Shown piece after piece: positions 27,546 through 36,723 of a stretch of DNA of 64,000 nucleotides (position 1 is the stretch's first letter; each line of letters begins with the position of its first letter). Under the pieces are notes generated by a model, which was not told the DNA's origin, did no database searches, and worked only from the letters and a program-made list of their open reading frames with translations. A program made the position numbers and the translations under genes. The stretch covers positions 372,001-436,000 of the forward strand of contig NZ_PGTO01000002.1 in the NCBI RefSeq assembly GCF_003284725.1, in the 5' to 3' direction. This DNA comes from Paramagnetospirillum kuznetsovii (GTDB lineage: Bacteria > Pseudomonadota > Alphaproteobacteria > Rhodospirillales > Magnetospirillaceae).

Positions 27546-27860
27546 ATGCGGTTTTCGACGACCCTGGCGCTGATTGGGATGGGGATTGCCGCTTCGGCGG
27601 CGGCCGAGGTGCCAAGCGCGCGTCAGGATCAGTTGCGCGACATCGTCGCCCAGGATTGCGGCTCGTGCCACGGCATGACGCGCAAGGGCGGCTTGGGCTC
27701 GCCCCTGCTGCCGGAAGTCCTGGCCGCCTATACCGCCGAGGGCGTAACCGAGACCATTCTGGAGGGGCGCCCCGGCACCCCCATGCCGCCGTGGAAAACC
27801 ATGCTGAGCCGCGACGAGGCGTCATGGATCGCCCGCTATCTGATGGGAGAGGTGAAATGA
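27546..27860 (+). CDS. nirC: Periplasmic monoheme cytochrome c NirC
   Basis: This 104-residue class I cytochrome has a signal peptide ending at about Ala20, heme motif CGSCH at 38-42 and the axial Met in GTPMPPW. NirC is needed for full maturation or activation of cytochrome cd1. A TTAGGGAGG ribosome site lies upstream, and its stop overlaps the nirF start (ATGA). The short length is normal for the family. Confidence 0.93.
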   Translation: MRFSTTLALIGMGIAASAAAEVPSARQDQLRDIVAQDCGSCHGMTRKGGLGSPLLPEVLAAYTAEGVTETILEGRPGTPMPPWKTMLSRDEASWIARYLMGEVK

Positions 27861-29023
27861 GCCGACCGTTGGCCGCCGCCCTGGCCGTGATGCTGCTTGC
27901 GGGCTGTGCCGCTCCGTTGCGCGGCACCGGCGATCTCGGCGTCGTGGTGGAGCGCGCCGACGGCCGCGTCATGGTGGTGGAAAGCACCACGTCGAGCGTT
28001 CTCGCCTCGGTTCCCGGGCTCGGCGATCTCTCCCACGCCGCCCTGGTCTATTCCCGCGACGAGCGCTTCGCCTTCGTGTTCGGCCGTGACGGCGGCCTGA
28101 CCAAGGTGGATGTGCTGACCGGCTCCGTCGCGGCCCGCGTGGTGCAGTCGGGCAATTCCATCGGCGGCGCCATGTCCCAGGACGGCTCGCTGGTGGCGGT
28201 GGCCAATTACACGCCGGGCGGCATCAAGGTGTTCGACACCGCCAGCCTTTCCCTGGTGGCCGATATCCCGGCCATGGGCGCCGACGGCAAGCCCAGCAAG
28301 GTGATCGGCATCGCCGATCTGCCGGGGCGCAAATTCATCTACACCCTGTATGACGCGGGCGAGATCTGGATCGCCGATCTGGCCGATCCCGCCAAGCCCG
28401 GCCTGCGCAAATTCACCAATATCGGCAAGCTGCCCTATGACGCGCTGATCACCGGCGACGGGCGCTGGTATCTGGCCGGGCTGTTCGGCGAGGACGGCAT
28501 CGCCCTGCTGGACCTGTGGAACCCGGACAAGGGGGTGCGGCGCATCCTCGACCATTACGGCAAGGGCAAGGAGGCACTGCCGGTGTTCAAGATGCCGCAT
28601 CTGCGCGGCTGGGCGGCGGCGGGCACCGAAATCTGGCTGCCCGCCATCGGCCATCATCAGGTTCTGGTGGTCGATAAGGGGAATTGGACGGAAAAGGCGC
28701 GGGTCGAAGTGGCGGGCCAGCCGGTCTTCGTCATGGCGCGCCCCGACGGCCGTCAGGTCTGGGTCAATTTCGCGGTGCCCGACTACAACCTCATTCAGGT
28801 GATCGACGTTCCCACCAAGCGGGTGGTCAAGACCATCGAGCCGGGCAAGGCCATCCTGCACATGGAATTCACCCCCAAGGGCGAGCGGGTTTGGCTGTCG
28901 GCGCGGGATTCCGACAAGGTGGTGGTCTACGACACCGAGACGCTGGAACCGGTGGCCGAACTTCCCGCCGTGAAGCCGAGCGGCATCTTCTTCACCGCCC
29001 GCGCCCATAAGACGGGGCTCTGA
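27857..29023 (+). CDS. nirF: Heme d1 biosynthesis protein NirF (lipoprotein)
   Basis: The 388-residue periplasmic protein has a lipobox ending LLAGC (Cys17), so it is probably anchored to the membrane by lipid. The rest is a beta-propeller related to the d1 domain of NirS, with repeated blade motifs and no c-heme site. NirF acts late in heme d1 formation as a dehydrogenase-like factor that handles dihydro-heme d1. It overlaps nirC by four bases and is followed two bases later by nirD. Confidence 0.93.
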   Translation: MSRPLAAALAVMLLAGCAAPLRGTGDLGVVVERADGRVMVVESTTSSVLASVPGLGDLSHAALVYSRDERFAFVFGRDGGLTKVDVLTGSVAARVVQSGNSIGGAMSQDGSLVAVANYTPGGIKVFDTASLSLVADIPAMGADGKPSKVIGIADLPGRKFIYTLYDAGEIWIADLADPAKPGLRKFTNIGKLPYDALITGDGRWYLAGLFGEDGIALLDLWNPDKGVRRILDHYGKGKEALPVFKMPHLRGWAAAGTEIWLPAIGHHQVLVVDKGNWTEKARVEVAGQPVFVMARPDGRQVWVNFAVPDYNLIQVIDVPTKRVVKTIEPGKAILHMEFTPKGERVWLSARDSDKVVVYDTETLEPVAELPAVKPSGIFFTARAHKTGL

Positions 29024-29025
29024 CC

Positions 29026-29475
29026 ATGGATAAGCTTGATCAGAGGTTGCTCAACGACTTTCAGCGGGATTTTCCCCTGGTGGCGCGCCCCTATGCGGCG
29101 CTCGCCGAATCTCTTGGGCTTACCGAGACCGAGGTGCTGCAACGGCTGGAGCGGCTGACCCGCAACGGCGCCGTCAGCCGGGTGGGCGCGGTGTTCCGTC
29201 CCCATACGGTGGGCGGCAGCACCCTGGCCGCCCTGGCCGCCCCGCCGGAGGAGTTGGAGCGGGTGGCGGACCTGGTCAGCGCCTATCCCGAGGTCAACCA
29301 CAACTACCAGCGCGAACACCGGCTGAACCTGTGGTTCGTGGTGACGGCGCCCTCGGCCGAAGCGGTTCAGGCGGTGCTGGCCGATATTTCCGCCAGGACC
29401 GGCTTGGAGGTTCTCGACCTGCCGCTGCTGGAGCATTTCCACATCGATCTGGGGTTCGATCTGAAATGGAACTGA
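29026..29475 (+). CDS. nirD: Siroheme decarboxylase subunit NirD
   Basis: The 149-residue AsnC/Lrp-like protein has an N-terminal helix-turn-helix (LAESLGLTETEVLQRLERL) and a RAM-like C-terminal half with EVNHNYQREHRLNLWFVV. NirD, L, G and H form the enzyme that decarboxylates siroheme to didecarboxysiroheme. The conserved HNYxREH segment holds the histidine linked to activity. It resembles nirG more than nirL or nirH. Its end overlaps the nirL start. Confidence 0.92.
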   Translation: MDKLDQRLLNDFQRDFPLVARPYAALAESLGLTETEVLQRLERLTRNGAVSRVGAVFRPHTVGGSTLAALAAPPEELERVADLVSAYPEVNHNYQREHRLNLWFVVTAPSAEAVQAVLADISARTGLEVLDLPLLEHFHIDLGFDLKWN

Positions 29476-29960
29476 GCGACCGCGATCTCGCCCTGGTCTC
29501 CACCCTCGCCGACGGGCTGCCGCTGGTGGATCGGCCCTATCTGGCGGTGGGCCACATGGTCGGCATGTCCGAGGTCGAGGTGATCGAGCGCATCAAGGCC
29601 ATGCGGGAGGCCGGGATCATCCGCCGCTTCGGCGTCATCGTGCGTCATCACGAACTGGGCTTTCGCGCCAATGCCATGGCGGTCTGGGACATTCCCGACG
29701 CCGAGGTCGCAGCGTTGGGCGCCCGCCTGGGCGACGCGCCGGAAGTCACTCTGTGCTACCGGCGGCCGCGACGGCTGCCCGACTGGCCCTATAACCTGTT
29801 CTGCATGATCCACGGCCGCGACCGCGCCACGGTGGAAGCGTCGATCCGGACCCTGATCAGCCGTCACGGCCTGGACGTTCATCCCCATAGCGTGCTGTTC
29901 TCCATCCGGCGCTTCAAGCAGACCGGGGCGCGTTACGGCCGCCGTCTGGCGGCGGAGTAG
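29466..29960 (+). CDS. nirL: Siroheme decarboxylase subunit NirL
   Basis: The 164-residue Lrp-like protein starts inside the last codons of nirD (10-base overlap). Hallmarks are RRFGVIVRHHELGFRANAMAV in part and VTLCYRRPRRLPDWPYNLF, the CYxRPRRxPDWPY motif typical of the NirL/NirH type. It pairs with NirD in the siroheme decarboxylase complex. The length is normal and it is cytoplasmic. Confidence 0.92.
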   Translation: MELSDRDLALVSTLADGLPLVDRPYLAVGHMVGMSEVEVIERIKAMREAGIIRRFGVIVRHHELGFRANAMAVWDIPDAEVAALGARLGDAPEVTLCYRRPRRLPDWPYNLFCMIHGRDRATVEASIRTLISRHGLDVHPHSVLFSIRRFKQTGARYGRRLAAE

Positions 29961-29963
29961 GCC

Positions 29964-30407
29964 ATGGACCATACCGACCGCCGCATCATCAATGCCTTCC
30001 AGGGCGGCTTTCCCATTTGCGAGCGCCCGTTCGAGGCCGCCGCCGAAAGCCTGGGCCTGACCGAGGCGGAGATGATCAGCCGGGTGGCGGCGCTGCGCGC
30101 GGCGGGAACCGTCTCGCGCTTCGGCCCCCTGTGGCACGCCGAGAAGATGGGCGGCGGCCTGACGCTGACCGCCATGAAGGTGCCCGGCGACCGCTTCGAC
30201 GAGGTTGCCGACATCGTCAATTCCTTCCCCGAGGTGGCCCACAACTACGCCCGCGAGCATGCGCTGAACATGTGGTTCGTGGTGGCGACGGAAAAGCCGG
30301 AACGTATCGCCGAAGTGCTGGCGGAGATCGAGGCCAGGACCGGGCTGGCCGTCCACGACATGCCGAAGGTCGAGGAATTCTTCGTCGGATTGAGGTTCGA
30401 GGCATGA
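29964..30407 (+). CDS. nirG: Siroheme decarboxylase subunit NirG
   Basis: The 147-residue protein is of the NirD/NirG type: an N-terminal helix-turn-helix (AAESLGLTEAEMISRVAALR) and EVAHNYAREHALNMWFVV. It is closely similar to the nirD product, consistent with ancient duplication of a D/L pair to give G/H. The start lies three bases after the nirL stop and its stop overlaps the nirH ATG. Confidence 0.92.
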   Translation: MDHTDRRIINAFQGGFPICERPFEAAAESLGLTEAEMISRVAALRAAGTVSRFGPLWHAEKMGGGLTLTAMKVPGDRFDEVADIVNSFPEVAHNYAREHALNMWFVVATEKPERIAEVLAEIEARTGLAVHDMPKVEEFFVGLRFEA

Positions 30408-30988
30408 CAGAGCGAGGCGGAGCCGAGCGCGGGCGCATTGAGCGCCCCGGAGCGCAGCGGAGGAGCCAAGGGGCCGAGAGGCCCCGCCCGGCGTCTGAGG
30501 GACAATCAAGAAACCCTGCTCTCGACGCGCTCGACCGCGCCATCGTCCTCGCCACCCAGGACGGCCTGCCCATCACCGAGCGGCCCTACCATGCCGTGGC
30601 CGAGACGGTCGGCACCAGTGCCGAGGACGTCATGGCCCGCATGACCCGGTTGCTGAACGCGGGTGTGATCCGCCGCATCGGGCTGGTGCCCAATCACTAT
30701 GCGCTGGGCTATCGCTTCAACGGCATGACCGTGTGGGATGTCGCCGACGAGCACGTCGCCGAGGCGGGGCGCCGGGTCGGTGGGCTGGATTTCGTCAGCC
30801 ATTGCTATCAACGGCCGCGCCACCTGCCCGACTGGCCCTATTCGCTGTTCGCCATGATCCATGCCCGTGAACGGGCGGTGGCCGACCAACTGGTTGAACG
30901 CATCGCCGAATGTCTGGGGCCGCTGTCGCGCGGCCATCTGGTTCTGTTCAGTTCGCGCATCCTGAAGAAGACGGGATTGCGGCTTTAG
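30404..30988 (+). CDS. nirH: Siroheme decarboxylase subunit NirH with repeat-derived N-terminal extension
   Basis: The 194-residue NirL/NirH-type protein has VSHCYQRPRHLPDWPYSLF and RRIGLVPNHYALGYRFNGM. The conserved domain begins near residue 38 (PALDALDRAIVL). The first ~37 residues are Arg/Gly/Glu-rich low complexity, absent from NirL, and are encoded by a dispersed repeat (30412-30505). The ATG overlaps the nirG stop, so translation most likely begins before the repeat and the extension is made. The frame is preserved, so the insertion appears tolerated. Confidence 0.88.
   Translation: MTERGGAERGRIERPGAQRRSQGAERPRPASEGQSRNPALDALDRAIVLATQDGLPITERPYHAVAETVGTSAEDVMARMTRLLNAGVIRRIGLVPNHYALGYRFNGMTVWDVADEHVAEAGRRVGGLDFVSHCYQRPRHLPDWPYSLFAMIHARERAVADQLVERIAECLGPLSRGHLVLFSSRILKKTGLRL
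30412..30505. repeat. Dispersed repeat family C, copy 2, inside nirH
   Basis: The blocks GGAGCCAAGGG (30462), CGCCCGGC and TGAGGGACAA (30496) match copy 1 at 25304-25348 with the same order and almost the same spacing. The left part holds GAGCGAGGCGGAGCCGAGCG and short inverted GC runs. It encodes the unusual N-terminal extension of NirH. Confidence 0.75.
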
Positions 30989-31002
30989 GTCCAAAAGGCC
31001 TC

Positions 31003-31107
31003 GTTATTCCCGCGAAGGCGGGAATCCATTGGCGAGGCAGAACGGTTCTTGGTGTTTGGCGTCGATGTCGGTCCCGCCATGGACCCCCGCCTTCGCGGGG
31101 GTGACGA
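31003..31107. repeat. Palindromic doublet, family A copy 2
   Basis: A left unit (TTCCCGCGAAGGCGGGAATC) and a right unit (ATGGACCCCCGCCTTCGCGG) are separated by 51 bp of unrelated sequence, the inverse order to copies 1 and 3. It lies between nirH and nirJ, the only family A doublet not at a convergent junction. The nirJ ribosome site follows 37 bases later. Confidence 0.9.
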
Positions 31108-31154
31108 CAGAAGGATGGTCAGGGAGGTTTCCTGATCCTGGATGGAGGTTGGTC

Positions 31155-32297
31155 GTGTTCCGCGTATCCCAGTTCATGCACGAGCTTGTCGCCCCCACGC
31201 CGGTGGGGCCGCGCCGCAATCCGCCCGGACCGGTGGTGATCTGGAACCTGATCCGGCGCTGCAACCTGACCTGCAAGCACTGCTATTCCATCTCGGCCGA
31301 CAAGGATTTCGCCGGTGAACTGTCCACCGACGAGGTCTTCGGCGTCATGGCCGATCTGAAAGGCTTCAAGGTGCCGGTGCTGATCCTGTCGGGCGGCGAG
31401 CCGCTGCTGCGGCCCGATATCTTCGCCATCGCCGACAGGGCCAAGGAAATGGGCTTCTATACCGCCCTGTCATCCAACGGCACCCTGATCGACGAGGCCA
31501 CCGCCGACCGCATCAGCGCCACCGGCTTCGACTATGTGGGCATCAGCATCGACGGCATCGGCGCCACCCATGACCGGTTCCGCGCCCTGGACGGCGCCTT
31601 CGCGGCATCCTTGAAAGGGATTCGCGCCTGCGTGAAGCGGGGCGTCAAGGTGGGACTGCGCTTCACCATGACCATGGATAACGCCCATCAGCTGCCCGAG
31701 GTGGTGGGGCTGATGGAGGCGGAGGGGGTGAGCAAGTTCTACTTCTCCCACCTCAATTACGCCGGTCGCGGCAACAAGAACCGCTTGGACGACGCCTCGG
31801 TGAAGATCACTCGCGACGCCATGGATTTCCTGTTCGATACCGCCTGGACCCATGCGGAGGCGGGGCGCGAGCGGGAGTTCGTCACCGGCAACAACGACGC
31901 CGACGGCCCCTATTTCCTGTCCTGGGCGAAGACCCGCTTTCCGGCCCAGGCCGATCACATGGCCGCCAAGCTGGCGCAGTGGGGCGGCAACGCGTCGGGC
32001 GTCAACGTGGCCAATATCGACAATCTGGGCGATGTCCATCCCGATACCATGTGGTGGAATCACAAGCTGGGCAATGTGCGGGACCGGCCGTTCTCCGCCA
32101 TCTGGCCCGACACCTCGGACGCCCTGATGGCGGGGCTGAAGAAACATCCCCGGCCGGTGGAGGGGCGCTGCGCCGCCTGCGCTCATCTCACCGCCTGCAA
32201 CGGCAATACGCGGGTTCGCGCCCAGCGGGTCACCGGCAATGTCTGGGCCGAGGATCCCGGCTGCTACCTGACCGACGAGGAGATCGGCATCGCATGA
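31155..32297 (+). CDS. nirJ: Radical SAM heme d1 synthase NirJ
   Basis: The 380-residue radical SAM enzyme replaces two propionate side chains of didecarboxysiroheme with keto groups. The cluster motif CNLTCKHC is at residues 36-43, and a C-terminal Cys-rich SPASM-like region (CAACAHLTAC...C) holds a second cluster. The GTG at 31155 gives the typical N-terminus (FRVSQFMHELVAPTP) and has a GGAGG site six bases upstream. The longer frame would translate the REPIN. Its stop overlaps nirN. Confidence 0.94.
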   Translation: MFRVSQFMHELVAPTPVGPRRNPPGPVVIWNLIRRCNLTCKHCYSISADKDFAGELSTDEVFGVMADLKGFKVPVLILSGGEPLLRPDIFAIADRAKEMGFYTALSSNGTLIDEATADRISATGFDYVGISIDGIGATHDRFRALDGAFAASLKGIRACVKRGVKVGLRFTMTMDNAHQLPEVVGLMEAEGVSKFYFSHLNYAGRGNKNRLDDASVKITRDAMDFLFDTAWTHAEAGREREFVTGNNDADGPYFLSWAKTRFPAQADHMAAKLAQWGGNASGVNVANIDNLGDVHPDTMWWNHKLGNVRDRPFSAIWPDTSDALMAGLKKHPRPVEGRCAACAHLTACNGNTRVRAQRVTGNVWAEDPGCYLTDEEIGIA

Positions 32298-33841
32298 AAT
32301 CCGCATTGATCGCGCTGGCGCTGCTGATCGCCACTCCCGCCCTGGCGGCCGAGGATGCGCCTCGCCTGTTCTCCGAGCATTGCGCCGCCTGCCATGGCGG
32401 CGATCGGCTGGGCGCCATCGGGCCTGCCTTGCTGCCCGAGAATTTGGGGCGCCTGAAGAAGGCCGAGGCGGAAAAGGTCATCGCCGAGGGCCGCATCGCC
32501 ACCCAGATGCCCGGCCATGCCGACAAGCTGACGCCCGCCCAGATCAAGGCCCTGGCCGACTACGTCTTCACCCCGCTGGCCAGCGTGCCGACATGGGGCA
32601 TGGAACAGATCGCAGCCTCCCGGGTGCTGAACGTGAATCCCGACCTGCTGCCCGCCAAGCCGGTCTGGACCGCCGATCCGCTCAACCTGTTCACCGTGGT
32701 GGAGACCGGCGATCACCACGTCACCATCCTGGACGGCGACAGTTTCACGCCGCTGGCCCGGTTCCAAAGCCGCTTCGCCCTGCATGGCGGCGCCAAGTAC
32801 TCGCCCGACGGCCGCTTCGTCTATCTGGCGTCCCGCGACGGCTGGATCACCAAATACGACCTCTACACCCTGCAGATCGTCGCCGAGATCCGTGCCGGGG
32901 TGAACACCCGCAACGTGGCGGTCTCCCATGACGGCCGCTTCCTCATGGTCGGCAATATGCTGCCCCATACGCTGGTGGCGCTGGACGCTCGCGATCTGTC
33001 GCCGATCCAGGTGATCCCGGTGGCGGGCGACAAGGGCGTGACCTCAAGGGTCTCGGCGGTCTATACCGCGCCGCCACGCTCCAGCTTCGTGGTGGCGCTG
33101 AAGGATATCATGGAGGTCTGGGAGATTCCCTATGCCGACGATGCCGGGCCGGTGATGAACGGCTTCGTTCATTCCTACGAGAAAGGCCACGAGGAAGGCA
33201 TCAGCGAGGGGGGGCGCTTCCAGGCCATCCGTATCCGCACCCCCGATTATCTCGACGACTTCTTCTTCGACAGCACCTATGAACGCGCCATGGGCGCATC
33301 GCGCGACGGCACCAAGGGCCTGGTGGTGGATCTGGACATCAAGCGCAAGGTGGCCGAGATCGACCTGCCCGGCATGCCCCATCTGGGCTCGGGCATCATC
33401 TTCAAGATGGACGGCCGCGACGTCATGGCGACACCCCACCTCAAGGAAGCGGTCGTCAGCGTCATCGACATGCAGACCTGGAAGACCATCAAGCGCATTC
33501 CGACCCTGGGGCCGGGATTCTTCATGCGCGGCCACGAGAACAGCCCCTATGCCTGGATCGACGTATCCATGGGCAAGGACAAGGACGCCATCCAGATCAT
33601 CGACTTGGGCAGCCTGGGCATCGTCAAGACCCTGCGGCCGGCGCCGGGCAAGACCACCGCCCATGCCGAGTTCGACCGGTCCGGCAAGCATGTGCTGATC
33701 TCGGTGATGGAAGCCGACGGTGCCCTGATCGAATTCGACGCCGCCAGCTTCGACGAGGTCGCGCGCTTGCCCATGAAGCGGCCGGTGGGCAAGTACAACG
33801 TCTTCAACAAGATCAATTATTCGTCGGGGACGAGCCACTAG
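32294..33841 (+). CDS. nirN: Heme d1 maturation cytochrome NirN
   Basis: The 515-residue paralogue of NirS has a signal peptide ending near Ala19 (LIATPALAA) and c-heme motif CAACH at 30-34. The d1-type propeller ends KRPVGKYNVFNKINYS. NirN completes heme d1 by oxidising dihydro-heme d1 and hands it to NirS. In Magnetospirillum gryphiswaldense, NirN is reported to be needed for proper d1 assembly. The ATG overlaps the nirJ stop. This is the last gene of the operon, and a palindromic doublet follows within five bases. Confidence 0.92.
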   Translation: MKSALIALALLIATPALAAEDAPRLFSEHCAACHGGDRLGAIGPALLPENLGRLKKAEAEKVIAEGRIATQMPGHADKLTPAQIKALADYVFTPLASVPTWGMEQIAASRVLNVNPDLLPAKPVWTADPLNLFTVVETGDHHVTILDGDSFTPLARFQSRFALHGGAKYSPDGRFVYLASRDGWITKYDLYTLQIVAEIRAGVNTRNVAVSHDGRFLMVGNMLPHTLVALDARDLSPIQVIPVAGDKGVTSRVSAVYTAPPRSSFVVALKDIMEVWEIPYADDAGPVMNGFVHSYEKGHEEGISEGGRFQAIRIRTPDYLDDFFFDSTYERAMGASRDGTKGLVVDLDIKRKVAEIDLPGMPHLGSGIIFKMDGRDVMATPHLKEAVVSVIDMQTWKTIKRIPTLGPGFFMRGHENSPYAWIDVSMGKDKDAIQIIDLGSLGIVKTLRPAPGKTTAHAEFDRSGKHVLISVMEADGALIEFDAASFDEVARLPMKRPVGKYNVFNKINYSSGTSH

Positions 33842-33845
33842 ACAA

Positions 33846-33901
33846 GGCGGGCGGGACGCCCGCGCTCCCAATCGCGCCGGAGCGCGGGCGTCTCGCCCGC
33901 C
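33846..33901. repeat. Palindromic doublet, family B copy 4
   Basis: A left unit (GCGGGCGGGACGCCCGCGCT) and a right unit (GGAGCGCGGGCGTCTCGCCC) flank a 10-bp spacer. It fills almost the whole 59-bp gap between the convergent nirN and the membrane-protein gene, and reaches the stop codon of the latter. Confidence 0.88.
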
Positions 33902-35322
33902 TAAACGCCCGATGTCTTATTGTTTTCCGCTTCCAAGGCGTCATTCTCGGCCCGAATGACCAGGCGGCGCTGACCGGCGAAGCGCTGGTCGAGGCGTACC
34001 GCCCCGATCACCGAGGTGAACAGCGCCAGCCACACCACCCGGTTCTGATAGCGGTCGTGGGGATTGGAAATGGCGCCGCAGACGATGGCGTTGCCGATGA
34101 TGGCGGCCGCGACCATCAGGGCAAGTCCGGTGGTGGTGCGGTCGCGCCGCCGCCATGCCAGGGCCAGCAGCCCCACCGTCACCACTTCCGCCGCCTGATT
34201 GATGGGAATCTGGAAGTCGTTGATGGGCTTGAAGTTGATGGGCGGCCGCCTTTGCTGGCGGGCATAGCGGAAGGCCTTGAACTCGTCAGGATAGCGCCGC
34301 AGCATGGTGCGCACGAAGTGCCAGGTCATGGGGACAAGGTCTTCGCCGCTTTCGATGGAATCCAATTGCTCGACGAAATTATCGGCCGCCGCTCCCAGAA
34401 CCTGGAGCGGAAAGCGCCGGATGGCGTCGTCGACGATGAATTCCGATTCGTCGTGCAAGGCTTTCCAGCCGCCCATTTCGTCGAACGGGCTGTCGCCCCA
34501 CAGGAATTCGTCGGCGGTACGGGGCAGCTCATCCTTGTGGTCGCACATCTCCAACTGGGCGCCAGTCGGGCAGACCTCGTCCAGATACATCTTGGCGACG
34601 CCGTTTTGGACGAATAGCGCCAGTTGCAGCACCTTGCCCGATTCGGTGAACACGAAGCGCCCCATGGCGAAGTAATGGGTGGTTGGCACCAGCAGGATGC
34701 CGCAGATGATGGCCATGGACGCGGCCCCCATCCGAGGCCGCGGCATGCGGCGCAGGAACCGCGACAGACCCCACATGGCCAGCAGCACCAGCAGCAGGCC
34801 CGCCGCCACTGCCACATGGGACATGTGGACGCAGATGGAAATGGCGGTGATGATCCCCAAGGCGGCGCGGCGCCAGGGTTGCAATCCTTCTCCGAAGGCC
34901 AGCGCGGCCACGCCGAGGACGGCGGTGCCTGCGAAGACATCGGCCAGCAATTGCGAGGCCACCCAAGGCAAGCCGGTGAACAGCGCCAGGGCGAGGCCGA
35001 CGCCCAGGAACACCATATGCCGCCAACGGCCGATGAATCCCATCACAGCTTCATGCAGCACCCAGGTCACCAGGATGGCATGAACCAGCGGCAGTGCCCA
35101 CAGGCTGCCGAAGAAGCGGGCGACGGTGCAGAACACGCCATAGGTCATGATCCGCCAGACGATGGGCTGGAACGTGAAGGCCATCTCCACGTAGTCCTCG
35201 CTGTCGTAATAGACCAGCGGATAGCCGTTCCAGAAGGCCGGGGCCATCAGCAGAACCACCACCAGCACGAAGGTCAGGGAATGCCACCCCAACGTCCAGC
35301 CGGTGAGCGGAGTTCGAGCCAT
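33901..35322 (-). CDS. Polytopic membrane protein of unknown function
   Basis: The 473-residue protein has about nine to ten hydrophobic helices and a large hydrophilic loop (~residues 235-345) rich in acidic residues. An N-terminal YYDSEDYVEM segment after the first helix resembles the acidic loop of GT-C glycosyltransferases. I suspect a lipid-linked sugar transferase fold but no family can be named. The gene ends four bases before cysS begins to end on the same strand, so both may be in one transcript. Confidence 0.65.
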   Translation of the reverse strand: MARTPLTGWTLGWHSLTFVLVVVLLMAPAFWNGYPLVYYDSEDYVEMAFTFQPIVWRIMTYGVFCTVARFFGSLWALPLVHAILVTWVLHEAVMGFIGRWRHMVFLGVGLALALFTGLPWVASQLLADVFAGTAVLGVAALAFGEGLQPWRRAALGIITAISICVHMSHVAVAAGLLLVLLAMWGLSRFLRRMPRPRMGAASMAIICGILLVPTTHYFAMGRFVFTESGKVLQLALFVQNGVAKMYLDEVCPTGAQLEMCDHKDELPRTADEFLWGDSPFDEMGGWKALHDESEFIVDDAIRRFPLQVLGAAADNFVEQLDSIESGEDLVPMTWHFVRTMLRRYPDEFKAFRYARQQRRPPINFKPINDFQIPINQAAEVVTVGLLALAWRRRDRTTTGLALMVAAAIIGNAIVCGAISNPHDRYQNRVVWLALFTSVIGAVRLDQRFAGQRRLVIRAENDALEAENNKTSGV

Positions 35323-35326
35323 GGGC

Positions 35327-36700
35327 TTAGGCCCGCTTCCAACTGGTGCCGCTTGGTCCGTCTTCCAGCACCACGCCCTGGTCCAGCAACGCGTTGCGGA
35401 TGCGGTCGGATTCCGCGAAGTTCTTGGCCTTGCGCGCTTCGGCGCGGGCGACGATCAGGGCGTCGATCTCGTCGTCGGCGGGGCCTCCCGCCGCTCCGCC
35501 CTTGAACCAGGCCTCGGGATCTTGGTGCAGCAGGCCGAGCAGATGGCCCGAGGCCAGCAGGCGGCCCTTGGCGCGGGCCTTGTCTTCCAGATGGGTCGCC
35601 TTGTTGAGGGCGCCGACCAGTTCATGCAGATGGCTGATGGCGAGCGGCGTGTTGAGGTCGTCCTCCAAGGCGGCCAGAACCTCGATGGGCGCCTCGTCAT
35701 AGCCGTTGGCGTCGATATCGGCGACGCCGCGCAGCGCCGTATACAGCCGGTCCAGCGTCGCCTTGGCCTGTTTCAACCCGTCATTGGTCCAGTCGAACGG
35801 CTGGTGGTAATGGGTGGTCAGCATGGCCAGCCGGATCGCCTCGCCCGGCGCCTTGTCCAGCAGGTCGCGCACGGTGAAGAAGTTGCCCAGGGACTTGGAC
35901 ATCTTCTCGCCTTCCACCATCAGCCAGCCGTTGTGCAGCCAGACGCGGGCGAAGGGGGCGCCGTTGGCGCAGGTGCTTTGCGCGATTTCGTTCTCGTGGT
36001 GGGGAAACACCAGATCCTGACCGCCGCCATGGATGTCGAAGGTCTCGCCCAGATGTTCCAGGCTCATGGCCGAGCATTCGATATGCCAGCCCGGCCGCCC
36101 GCGACCCCAGGGGCTCTCCCAGCCGGGCAAATCGGGGGATGACGGTTTCCACAGCACGAAGTCGCCCGCATCCTTCTTGTAGGGCGCGACCTCGACGCGG
36201 GCACCGGCGATCATCTCGTCGGAGCTGCGGCCGGACAGCTTGCCGTAATTGCCCATGGAGCCGACGGCGAACAGCACATGGCCCTCGGCCGCATAGGCAT
36301 GGCCCTTGGCGATCAGCCGCTCGATCATGGCGATCATCTGGGTGATATGGGCGGTGGCGCGGGGCTCCACATCGGGGGGAAGGCAGTTCAGCGCCCCGAT
36401 ATCCTCGTGGAACATGCGGGTGGTGCGCTCGGTGATGGCGGAAATGGGCTCGCCGGAATCCTTGGCGCGCTGGTTGATCTTGTCATCCACGTCGGTGATG
36501 TTGCGGACATAGCGCACCGAGGGATACAGGCTTTTCAGCAGCCGGTAGAGCACGTCGAACACGATGACCGGCCGGGCGTTGCCGATATGGGCGCGGTCAT
36601 AGACGGTGGGGCCGCAGACATACATGCCCACATGGCCGGGAACCAGCGGTTCGAACACATCCTTGGTCCGGGTCAGGGTATTGTAGAGAACCAGCGGCAC
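35327..36700 (-). CDS. cysS: Cysteinyl-tRNA synthetase
   Basis: The 457-residue class I synthetase charges tRNA-Cys. It has the zinc-site CGPTVYD with HIGH-equivalent AHIGNARPV, the Cys/His zinc ligands in [16 protein letters not shown] and the EKMSKSLGN loop. The GTG start has a GGGGAG ribosome site eight bases upstream. The length is normal. No T-box leader is visible, as expected for a proteobacterium. It lies downstream of gltX on the same strand. Confidence 0.97.
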   Translation of the reverse strand: MPLVLYNTLTRTKDVFEPLVPGHVGMYVCGPTVYDRAHIGNARPVIVFDVLYRLLKSLYPSVRYVRNITDVDDKINQRAKDSGEPISAITERTTRMFHEDIGALNCLPPDVEPRATAHITQMIAMIERLIAKGHAYAAEGHVLFAVGSMGNYGKLSGRSSDEMIAGARVEVAPYKKDAGDFVLWKPSSPDLPGWESPWGRGRPGWHIECSAMSLEHLGETFDIHGGGQDLVFPHHENEIAQSTCANGAPFARVWLHNGWLMVEGEKMSKSLGNFFTVRDLLDKAPGEAIRLAMLTTHYHQPFDWTNDGLKQAKATLDRLYTALRGVADIDANGYDEAPIEVLAALEDDLNTPLAISHLHELVGALNKATHLEDKARAKGRLLASGHLLGLLHQDPEAWFKGGAAGGPADDEIDALIVARAEARKAKNFAESDRIRNALLDQGVVLEDGPSGTSWKRA

Positions 36701-36723
36701 CGATCAAACTCCCCAGTACTGAA

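Noticed and set aside
31029-31154. N-terminal extension of nirJ through the repeat
   Set aside because: The extension translates the REPIN. The GTG at 31155 with a GGAGG site yields the conserved NirJ start.
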